In this document: piece by piece, positions 1 through 6,328 of the stretch | Layout: each line of letters opens with the position of its first letter | Position numbering within the stretch: the stretch's first letter is position 1 | Assembly (NCBI GenBank): GCA_964535315.1 | Contig: CAZHTS010000002.1 | Coordinates: forward strand, 44,158 to 108,157 | DNA from: CAZHTS01 sp964535315 | GTDB taxonomy: Bacteria; Chloroflexota; Anaerolineae; Anaerolineales; Anaerolineaceae | Direction of reading: 5' to 3' | DNA length: 64,000 nt | Position numbers and translations under genes: made by a program | Notes under the pieces: model-generated | What the model was told of the DNA's origin: nothing | Seen by the model: the letters and a program-made list of their open reading frames with translations, nothing else | Databases searched by the model: none

Positions 1-718
1 GTGTGATCCCTGGGGTTGGGGCAGTCATCGTTACCCAAACCACCTCATCCGATAGTTCTGCCGGCCAGCCATTCACCATAACCTCTTCTATGGCGCCATT
101 TGGACACTGGCCCCACTCGAAGTTTTCAAATTCGCCTTTCATTTCAGATACATACAGATAGATATCCTCTTTATTGACGGGCTGCATTGATGGAAGCGTA
201 TAGAATAATTCCACCTGTTGGTTTTCGGGTTCATATTTTGCGCCGTGGAACACCCAATTGGCGGGCAGGCTGGTAAGTTCCTTCACCTTGAAACCAGCCA
301 GTTCCTCGGCTTGAGTGATGTTTAGCGGATAGAGGTTGTATGGGTACCCAGGGTCTGGCGTTGGGAAGGGCGTCAAAGGGACAACCTCGGTTACACGCTC
401 CGATGGGGCCAGTTTAAAAAAGCGAGAGACCGCTTGCGCCAGGCTGTGTCCGATTGGAGAGAGAAACACCAGCGCAATAAACACCAGGATGGATAGAAAT
501 GTGAACGCCAACCGGGTAGTAATCTTTCGTCCGCTGTTTACTTTCTCTGGTCTGGCTTCCTGAGCGGCCTGGGTAGTCGGTGATTTCATCCAGGTGGCAT
601 TGGCTACTCGTTCACGCAAGCTGTTGTTGGGGGTAGGGCGATACGTGCGCAGCAAGGCTTCGATCTCTTCAATCTCAATGGGCTCGTGAGTGCGGTCTGA
701 CGAGAAATGATTAGACAT
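1..718 (-). CDS. Anti-sigma-factor-like single-pass membrane protein (partial, C-terminus cut)
   Basis: The reading frame starts at ATG 718-716 on the minus strand and stays open to the window edge, so only about 239 N-terminal residues are seen. Residues 1-65 are hydrophilic and rich in Glu/Arg, residues about 70-89 form one membrane helix (LAFTFLSILVFIALVFLSPI), and the rest is a soluble domain that looks extracytoplasmic. The start overlaps the stop of the upstream ECF sigma gene by 8 bases, which implies translational coupling. That partner and the cytoplasmic N-terminus/one helix/outer sensor layout are typical of anti-sigma factors; the outer part vaguely resembles DUF4367-type domains. 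No zinc-finger HxxxCxxC motif is visible in the N-terminus, so a zinc anti-sigma factor is not supported. The function is inferred from context. Confidence 0.72.
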   Translation of the reverse strand, partial: MSNHFSSDRTHEPIEIEEIEALLRTYRPTPNNSLRERVANATWMKSPTTQAAQEARPEKVNSGRKITTRLAFTFLSILVFIALVFLSPIGHSLAQAVSRFFKLAPSERVTEVVPLTPFPTPDPGYPYNLYPLNITQAEELAGFKVKELTSLPANWVFHGAKYEPENQQVELFYTLPSMQPVNKEDIYLYVSEMKGEFENFEWGQCPNGAIEEVMVNGWPAELSDEVVWVTMTAPTPGIT

Positions 719-1289
719 TTGATTCGCTCCTTGCTTCCAAAACCAGATTCGTTTGTGCCCAGTTCTGTTGCAGCCATTTCAGCGCTCGATGGATCGCCAT
801 CGAGACGGCGGTCTCTTTTTTATCCATATAGACCGCGATGTCGCCAACCGGCCAGTCGAGTATATAGCGTAACACCAGTATTTCTCGCGGCTCTTCTGGC
901 AAAGAGCGCAATAAGCTCCATAGCGCTTCACGCCGTTCGCCGGAGAGCACTTGCGATTCCAGGTCGCCATCTGGCGCGGCCAGGTCATCGGTTTCCAATG
1001 GAGCAGATACCCCTGAGGATTTTTGTCTCCGGTACGAGTCGATCATTTGATGTCTGGCTATTTTGAGCAGCCAACGTAAGGCGGCATTGTTATCGCCCCG
1101 GAAACTGTTTCGGGCCGACCAGGCGCGAAAATACGATTCTGCCACAAGGTCGTCGACTTCTTCCGGGGGGCCGCCGGTTAATCCGTACAGGTAACGATAG
1201 ACCGGCACATTTGTTTGCTCAAACAATTTACTGAAAGTTTCCTGGTTGGTCAGGTCTAGCGTCTCTGTGGGGGAGAGCGGTTTCTTCAA
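711..1289 (-). CDS. ECF-type RNA polymerase sigma factor
   Basis: About 192 residues with the two-domain sigma70 layout of ECF factors. Region 2 covers roughly residues 20-90, with DLVAESYFRAW and the promoter-melting/-10 segment WLLKIARHQMIDSYRR. After an acidic linker comes region 4, with the helix-turn-helix LPEEPREILVLRYILDWPVG followed by DIAVYMDKKETAVSMAIHRA. I chose the TTG at 1289-1287 because AGAGGTGATGC precedes it at good spacing; the TTG at 1322 lacks a ribosome-binding site. It directs RNA polymerase to a small regulon, probably controlled by the membrane protein whose start codon overlaps this stop. The regulon cannot be read from the window. Confidence 0.88.
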   Translation of the reverse strand: MKKPLSPTETLDLTNQETFSKLFEQTNVPVYRYLYGLTGGPPEEVDDLVAESYFRAWSARNSFRGDNNAALRWLLKIARHQMIDSYRRQKSSGVSAPLETDDLAAPDGDLESQVLSGERREALWSLLRSLPEEPREILVLRYILDWPVGDIAVYMDKKETAVSMAIHRALKWLQQNWAQTNLVLEARSESNV

Positions 1290-1371
1290 AGCATCACCTC
1301 TTGTGGTCGTATAGGCTGTCAACTATAATAACGAAGTTAATTCAAAAATCTCACACTACGGCCGGCATCTT

Positions 1372-2241
1372 ATGAGTATAACTATTTTGAGCATAGTATT
1401 GGGGCTGGGCGGTATGTTGGGATGGGGGATTTACGATTTTTTAGGCGGCGTTTTCTCCAAACGGATAGGTTCTTTTAAGTCTTTATTCTGGTCGCAGCTG
1501 GCCGGTCTGGTATCTATCTTTTTGATCGCGGTTGTTCTCGGGGCAGAAATGGGCATCCCCATTCTGGCAATCATTCTGTCTCCCGTGGCCGCCATGCTCT
1601 ATTCCGCCGGGTATTTGTTCTTCTTCAAAGGTTTTGAGAAAGGGAATGTGTCCATCGTCGCCGCAACCATGAATTTATGGGCGGTGTTTACGATGCTGTT
1701 TGCTTTTATTTTTATGGGGCAGCGGCTTACCGTGATACAAACGGTGGGCGTTTTTATGATCATCTCTGGTGCAACGCTGGCCTCGATGGATTGGGACGGT
1801 ATTCGCAACCAGCGGCTTCAACTTTCCTTGGGCGTCAGGGAAGCTGCTTTGGGCGCGTTCTTCTTTGGCGTCTTCTGGAATATCAGCGAGATCATTTCAG
1901 AGCAAATCGGGTGGCTGTTAACCACGCTGCTGGTGAAATTGGGCATCGTTGTATTCCTGTCAATCTTTTCCCTGGCTGTAAAGCGGGAGATCGGATTGAC
2001 AAAGGGTACGGCGAAAACGAAGTGCGTGATTTTATTAATGGGCGTCATTGAAGTGGCTGCGGTGGCGCTCGTGAATTACGGGCTGACCATTGGGGACGCC
2101 ATCTTGATTACCCCCATTGCCTCCGCTTTGTCGATCGTGACGATTACGCTGGCCGTTTTCTTCTTGCAGGACAGGATTTCAAAACTTCAAGGGTTGGGGA
2201 TGATCCTGGCAATTGCCGGCATAATCGCAACGGCTTTCTGA
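1372..2241 (+). CDS. EamA/DMT-superfamily transporter
   Basis: A 289-residue very hydrophobic protein with about ten predicted membrane helices in two EamA-like halves, the usual length for this family. The N-terminal helix carries GLGGMLGWGIYDFLGGVFSK, and the C-terminal half ends in a helix pair around FFLQDRISKLQGLGMILAIA, typical of drug/metabolite transporters. The substrate is unknown. It is transcribed divergently from the sigma/anti-sigma pair, about 80 bases from the chosen sigma start, and could share its regulation. The upstream ribosome-binding site is weak (GGCCGG). Base composition is lower in GC than the genes after 3.4 kb. Confidence 0.85.
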   Translation: MSITILSIVLGLGGMLGWGIYDFLGGVFSKRIGSFKSLFWSQLAGLVSIFLIAVVLGAEMGIPILAIILSPVAAMLYSAGYLFFFKGFEKGNVSIVAATMNLWAVFTMLFAFIFMGQRLTVIQTVGVFMIISGATLASMDWDGIRNQRLQLSLGVREAALGAFFFGVFWNISEIISEQIGWLLTTLLVKLGIVVFLSIFSLAVKREIGLTKGTAKTKCVILLMGVIEVAAVALVNYGLTIGDAILITPIASALSIVTITLAVFFLQDRISKLQGLGMILAIAGIIATAF

Positions 2242-2320
2242 TCGGCTGCCGTTAAATGGATGCTATAATGGAGGGGCTTCCGGCGGGTACTGTTGATTCC
2301 AATAAAATGGGGCGTGAATC

Positions 2321-3307
2321 ATGAGCCATTTCCTCAAAAGCGAAAAACTGAAGCAAGTATATTTCAAGGCGACATCTCCGTATTTTTTGGACCCGGCGCG
2401 GTGCGATGGGCTTTATAGGCGCAAACCAAGAACCTTTTGTTTGCCGCTTGAGTTCTCAGAACAAAATCTATTCCCCGAAATCAGAGAAACTGCCCTTTCA
2501 CATTTTGAAAAGCATCACATCCAATGGCATGATGGCCAAAACGGTAAACCGAGCAACCATTTGTGCAGTTCACAGGTTTGTTGTGTTAATTTTCTGTTCC
2601 CCTTTGCGGATAAACCGGGCGCATTAGAAAAAGTTCTGCGCCCGATTTTTCCAGACCTTGAAAATGTGCTCCCTATCGAAAGCGGGCAGCATGTTTCTTT
2701 CGAATGGATCGGTAAAGAAAATTATCTGGGCGAAGTTTCAAGAGGCGCTCAACGCAGGCGGGGCGCAAATTGTACCAGCGCGGATGCAATCGTGATGTTT
2801 GAACGTAAGGACAGAAAGCGCCAGGTCGTTTTAATCGAGTGGAAATATACTGAAGCGTATGGCGGCAATTCTCTGAACACCGGCAAGAGTGGTAAAAAAC
2901 GCGCAGAAATTTACGGGCGTCTTTTCGAAAGGGCTGATTGTCCCCTTGATAAAGCGCTTCTGTCAGATTTTGGCGATCTTTTCTATGAGCCTTTCTACCA
3001 GCTCATGCGGCAGCAATTTCTGGCCCACGAAATGGAAAAAGCGCATGAAATGGAAGCAGATATTGTCAGCGTTTTGCATATCGCACCAGCGCATAATGCC
3101 GATTTTCGTAAAGTTACGTCGCCAGAATTGAAAAAGCTGGGCGAATCTGCTACGGCCATTTGGAAAAAATTGGTGAAAGCCGAGGGGGAATTTATCAGCG
3201 TCAGTACGGAGCAGCTTTTTGGTAATTTGTCCGCCGGGCAATTGCCTGAAATGAAATCCTGGTTGGAGTATATCGATACCCGTTACGCCTGGGTTCGTGA
3301 AACCTGA
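2321..3307 (+). CDS. Putative PD-(D/E)XK nuclease, PGN_0703-like
   Basis: A 328-residue soluble protein. A nuclease-like core is visible in the middle: SADAIVMFE supplies an Asp and, about 15 residues on, VVLIEWKYTE supplies the E-x-K pair of a PD-(D/E)XK site. The upstream stretch SSQVCCVNFLFPF resembles the conserved N-terminal block of restriction-endonuclease-related proteins called PGN_0703 family; I make that link from memory. No methyltransferase or specificity subunit lies nearby, so it is an orphan. The gene is AT-richer than the ones that follow, which fits acquisition. It faces hisD tail to tail across a 14-bp-stem inverted repeat. It could equally act in repair or defence without a partner methylase. 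Confidence 0.6.
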   Translation: MSHFLKSEKLKQVYFKATSPYFLDPARCDGLYRRKPRTFCLPLEFSEQNLFPEIRETALSHFEKHHIQWHDGQNGKPSNHLCSSQVCCVNFLFPFADKPGALEKVLRPIFPDLENVLPIESGQHVSFEWIGKENYLGEVSRGAQRRRGANCTSADAIVMFERKDRKRQVVLIEWKYTEAYGGNSLNTGKSGKKRAEIYGRLFERADCPLDKALLSDFGDLFYEPFYQLMRQQFLAHEMEKAHEMEADIVSVLHIAPAHNADFRKVTSPELKKLGESATAIWKKLVKAEGEFISVSTEQLFGNLSAGQLPEMKSWLEYIDTRYAWVRET

Positions 3308-3380
3308 AAACGGAACCGATCATAGTTTACAGGTTGCGCCGGTTTTTCTCTCTCCCGGCGGGCCGGAAAACCGTCCTTTA

Positions 3381-3412
3381 CGTCGGAGCCGGGCGTCAGC
3401 CCGGCTCCGACG
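3381..3412. repeat. Perfect 14-bp inverted repeat between convergent genes
   Basis: CGTCGGAGCCGGGC (3381-3394) and its exact complement (3399-3412) flank a four-base GTCA loop. It sits between the ends of the nuclease gene and hisD. There is no good T-run directly after the stem on either strand (GAAAAATAA on plus, TAAAGGACGG on minus), so it is either a weak bidirectional terminator or a dispersed REP-like palindrome. Confidence 0.7.
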
Positions 3413-3424
3413 GAAAAATAACCG

Positions 3425-4753
3425 CTAGGGCTGCTGGCGCCATTCGGCGGCGCGGGCGTGGGCGGTGAGGCCTTCGGCGCGGGCGATGATGGCGGCCTGT
3501 TGGCCGATGCGGCGCGCCGTCTCCGGGTCTAACGCCACCAGGCTGATGATGCGCACGAAGTCCCAGACGTTGAGCGGCGAGGCAAAGCGCGCCGTGCCGC
3601 CGGTGGGCATGACGTGACTGGGCCCGGCGATGTAATCGCCCAGCACCTCGTAGGACTGCTCGCCGACGAATACGCCGCCGGCGCAGGTGATCGTTTCCAG
3701 CCAGCGCCACGGGTCGGCGACCACCAGGTTGAGGTGTTCGGGGCCAAAGGCGTTGGAGAGTTCGATGGCCTGGGGAATGTCGGCGGTGAGGACGATGCCG
3801 CCGCGGTTGCGCAGCGAGGTGGCCAGGATTTCGCTGCGTTCGTTGAGCGCCAGCTGGCGTTCGACCTCGACCTGGACGGCCTCGGCCAGGCGGCGCGAGG
3901 GGGTGAGCAGGATGGCCGAGGCGAGCAGGTCGTGTTCGGCCTGGGCGAGCAGGTCGGCGGCGGCCCATTCAGGGCGGGCGCTGTCGTCGGCGATGACCAC
4001 CGTTTCGGTCGGGCCGGCCAGCCCGTCGATGCCGACCACGCCGTAGACCTGCTGCTTGGCCAGGGTGACGAACAGGTTGCCCGGGCCGACGATCTTATCC
4101 ACCGGGCGGATGGTCTGGGTGCCGTAGGCCAGGGCGGCGATGGCCTGCGCCCCACCGAGGGTGTAGACCTCGTCCACGCCCGAAAGGTAGGCGGCGGCGC
4201 GGGTGGCGGCGGCAATCTGCCCGGTGCCGCGCTGCGGCGGGCTGACCATCACGATCTCGCTCACGCCGGCGACGCGGGCCGGGATGACCGACATCAGCAC
4301 GGATGAGAAGAGCGGGGCGGTGCCGGCGGGGATGTAGAACCCCACCCGGCGGATGGGGCGGATCAGCTGGCCGAGCGTGCCGCCCATCTCCTGGGTCAGC
4401 CAGGAGGTCAGCGGCTGGCGGCGGTGAAAGGCTTCGACGCGTTGGGCGGCGCTTTGCAGGGCGGCGCGCAGATCGGCGGGGATTTCATCCAGGGCGCCGC
4501 TCAGTTGGGCGGCGGGGACGCGCAGGCTGGCGGGGGCGGCGCCGTCCAGGCGGGCGGTCCAGTCATTGAGGGCTTCGTCGCCGCGGGCCTGGACGTCGGC
4601 CAGGATGCGGGCGACCACTTCGGCCGGGCTGAGCGCCTCGCCCATCAGGCGCTGGATGCCGTCGAGCAGGGCTTGTGGGATGGGCATGGCGCTGGCGGGG
4701 GTGCGCTTGAGGAGGGTGGCCTGGGCCTGGGGTACGTCGTAGATGGTGATCAT
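3425..4753 (-). CDS. hisD: Histidinol dehydrogenase
   Basis: Catalyses the last two steps of histidine synthesis, oxidising L-histidinol to L-histidine with two NAD+, in the cytoplasm. 442 residues from the ATG at 4753, chosen because AGGAGA lies seven bases upstream; an upstream in-frame start would run through the attenuator hairpin. Family blocks are clear: RRVGFYIPAGTAPLFSSVLM, DKIVGPGNLFVTLAKQQVYG, GIDGLAGPTE, AEHDLLASAILLT, the zinc/catalytic region FGPEHLNLVV and SHVMPTGGTARFASPLNV. It is the only his gene here. It sits downstream of a leader peptide with three His codons and an intrinsic terminator, so transcription is probably attenuated when charged tRNA-His is plentiful. Confidence 0.96.
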   Translation of the reverse strand: MITIYDVPQAQATLLKRTPASAMPIPQALLDGIQRLMGEALSPAEVVARILADVQARGDEALNDWTARLDGAAPASLRVPAAQLSGALDEIPADLRAALQSAAQRVEAFHRRQPLTSWLTQEMGGTLGQLIRPIRRVGFYIPAGTAPLFSSVLMSVIPARVAGVSEIVMVSPPQRGTGQIAAATRAAAYLSGVDEVYTLGGAQAIAALAYGTQTIRPVDKIVGPGNLFVTLAKQQVYGVVGIDGLAGPTETVVIADDSARPEWAAADLLAQAEHDLLASAILLTPSRRLAEAVQVEVERQLALNERSEILATSLRNRGGIVLTADIPQAIELSNAFGPEHLNLVVADPWRWLETITCAGGVFVGEQSYEVLGDYIAGPSHVMPTGGTARFASPLNVWDFVRIISLVALDPETARRIGQQAAIIARAEGLTAHARAAEWRQQP

Positions 4754-4776
4754 TTCAGTTTCTCCTGTGGATCGAA

Positions 4777-4807
4777 ATAAAAAGGCCCTCGCTGATCGCG
4801 GGGGCCT
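4777..4807 (-). terminator. Attenuator terminator in the hisD leader
   Basis: Read on the minus strand, AGGCCC (4807-4802) pairs with GGGCCT (4788-4783). An inner CGC/GCG pair (4800-4798 with 4792-4790) closes a five-base GATCA loop after one C/A mismatch. TTTTTATTT follows at once. It lies between the leader peptide stop and the hisD ribosome-binding site, where a regulated terminator is expected. Confidence 0.88.
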
Positions 4808-4887
4808 GGGGGTACGAGGAAATGGGTGCGAGGGATGCGTAATCAACGCCCGCCGGATCGGGTGGGGAACAGGGGGCGATGATGATG
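4783..4887 (-). promoter_or_regulatory. Histidine transcription attenuator (leader RNA)
   Basis: Four segments can be drawn. Segment 1, CGCCCCC (4878-4872), directly follows the His codons (4887-4879). Segment 2, GGCGGGCG (4854-4847), overlaps the leader stop. Segments 3 and 4 form the terminator. GGGCG of segment 2 pairs with CGCCC of segment 1; GCGGG (4853-4849) can instead pair with CCCGC (4802-4798) of segment 3. A ribosome stalled on His codons would cover segment 1 and free 2 to pair with 3, preventing termination. The pairings are read by eye, not computed. Confidence 0.78.
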
Positions 4888-4911
4888 AAAACGCACGTAA
4901 AGGGTCAACAT
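4843..4911 (-). CDS. His-rich leader peptide of the hisD attenuator
   Basis: A 22-codon frame that begins MLTLYVRFHHHRPLFP and ends TGA at 4845-4843. Three consecutive CAT histidine codons lie at 4887-4879. The ATG starts seven bases after a -10 hexamer and has no Shine-Dalgarno sequence, so the transcript probably begins at or next to the A of the ATG. The peptide itself is expected to have no function; ribosome position on the His codons would decide folding of the downstream RNA. The His triplet, the following terminator and hisD downstream make coincidence unlikely. Confidence 0.85.
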   Translation of the reverse strand: MLTLYVRFHHHRPLFPTRSGGR

Positions 4912-4918
4912 GGGAGGC

Positions 4919-4947
4919 AGTGTATCATAACCCGGAAGGGGTGTCAA
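4919..4947 (-). promoter_or_regulatory. Promoter of the his leader/hisD transcript
   Basis: On the minus strand TTGACA (4947-4942, exact -35 consensus) is followed after 17 bases by TACACT (4924-4919). The expected start point, about seven bases on, coincides with the leader ATG at 4911. A TATGAT at 4929-4924 is closer to the -10 consensus but only 12 bases away. Confidence 0.8.
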
Positions 4948-4958
4948 TGGCCGTTTTC

Positions 4959-6158
4959 TCAATAACTGGCGAGGGTGAGGTTGAGACGCCGTTCGAGCTG
5001 GGTAAGCTGCTCGTCTACCAGCGCTTCGCGTTCGGGGTCGGATAGCTGCACGGTCGATTCCCACAGGCGGCTGAGCATCTCGGTGAACTTGTCCTGTACC
5101 ATGCCGCCGGCGCGCAGGGTGGGGAAGGAGCGGCCGTATTCCAGGGCGTCGACCAGTTTGGAGAGGTGCGGGTCGGTAGAATAGGGTGGGGCGGCCAGGG
5201 CGTTGAGGCGGGCGGGCAGGTCGTCGGTGTGCTGGCTGTAGTTGACGAGAACGTCCTTGTTGAGCAGGAATTTGACCAGTTCAATGGCGCTGCGTTCCTG
5301 GCGGGCGTGTTTCCAGACGACCAGGTTGGAACTGCCGATGTAGGCCGGGCCGGGCGGGCGGGCGATGCCCAGGCGGGATTTTAGCTCGCCGCTGGGGTCG
5401 CTGCGGTTGATGGTGCGGATCATGGCGGCGCTGCCGATGGTGACGGCCGACTGGCGGTTGATGAAGGCGCTGCGCGCCTCCAGGTGCGGCAGAGGGGCCG
5501 GGGTGGGCATGTAACGGCGCAGGCTGCAACAGGCTTTCAGCCCGGCGCGGGCGGCGGGGCTGCCAAAGGTCACCTGTTTGCTGTCCGGGCCGGCGATCTC
5601 ACCGCCGGCGGCCCACATCCACATGCAGGCCAGGATCATCATCGAGCGCGGGTTGCCGGTGGCGACCACCCAGGGGGCGGCGACGCCGCTGGCTTGCAGG
5701 CGGTCGAAGGTCTCGGTCATGTGCTCAAAGCTGCTGAAGGCGGTTTCGGGGTCGACGCCGGCTTTCTCGAGCATGTCGCGCCAGTAGCAGATGGTGAAGA
5801 CGTTGACGAACCAGGGAAAGGCCCACAGGCGGTTGTTGTCAATGCGCAGGGCGCTTTCCCAGGCAATGGGGTGGAACTGCGACGGGCGCCCGATATAGTT
5901 GATCTCGGTTTCGGTAAAGGGGCGCAGGGCGTTCATCGACAGCAGGTCACCCACCGCCGCAGCGCCAACCTGCGAGACATCGGTTTCAGATTTGTATAGA
6001 GCGATTTTTACCAGTTCCGACCAGGCCTTGCCCCAGGTGATTTCGCTCACCTGAGGGGGCATGCCGCCGGGTTGTTCGCCAAAGCGGGCGATGACGCCTT
6101 GCAGGTCGGCCAAATTTTGTCCGGGAGAGGTGCAGACGGATATGTTAACAGTGTCCAT
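4959..6158 (-). CDS. Family 1 solute-binding-like protein without signal peptide
   Basis: 399 residues with the look of a mature sugar-binding protein of the ABC (SBP family 1) type: an N-terminal lobe starting VNISVCTSPGQNLADLQGVI, a hinge-like region RLWAFPWFVNVFTICYWRDM, and C-terminal LVVWKHARQERSAIELVKFL where such proteins note residues lost to the pocket rim. No signal peptide or lipobox exists, and promoter TTGCAG/TATAAT at 6258-6230 with AAGGA before the ATG fixes the start, so a longer secreted form is unlikely. It is monocistronic, with no permease beside it. It may be a cytosolic ligand sensor or partner of a regulator elsewhere; the role is unknown. Confidence 0.75.
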   Translation of the reverse strand: MDTVNISVCTSPGQNLADLQGVIARFGEQPGGMPPQVSEITWGKAWSELVKIALYKSETDVSQVGAAAVGDLLSMNALRPFTETEINYIGRPSQFHPIAWESALRIDNNRLWAFPWFVNVFTICYWRDMLEKAGVDPETAFSSFEHMTETFDRLQASGVAAPWVVATGNPRSMMILACMWMWAAGGEIAGPDSKQVTFGSPAARAGLKACCSLRRYMPTPAPLPHLEARSAFINRQSAVTIGSAAMIRTINRSDPSGELKSRLGIARPPGPAYIGSSNLVVWKHARQERSAIELVKFLLNKDVLVNYSQHTDDLPARLNALAAPPYSTDPHLSKLVDALEYGRSFPTLRAGGMVQDKFTEMLSRLWESTVQLSDPEREALVDEQLTQLERRLNLTLASY

Positions 6159-6229
6159 GCGATGTTTATCCTTGGCCGGGGCCGCAGTTGGCCGCCGGGT
6201 TTAAACCTTACCTGTCAGATTCATTCAAT

Positions 6230-6258
6230 ATTATACCCGAGGCCAGTGTGTGCTGCAA
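6230..6258 (-). promoter_or_regulatory. Promoter of the signal-less binding protein gene
   Basis: Minus strand TTGCAG (6258-6253), 17-base spacer, TATAAT (6235-6230). It lies about 70 bases upstream of the ATG at 6158. Confidence 0.7.
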
Positions 6259-6328
6259 TCAAACCTGCGCAGTCGCGCACCGTGGGTTTCATAAAGTCGG
6301 GTTTCCAGGGCAGGAGGTGCTTGATGGC

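Noticed and set aside
4783..4911. T-box riboswitch as the control of hisD
   Set aside because: No T-box sequence or specifier stem is visible, and the leader encodes a peptide with consecutive His codons, which explains the terminator better.
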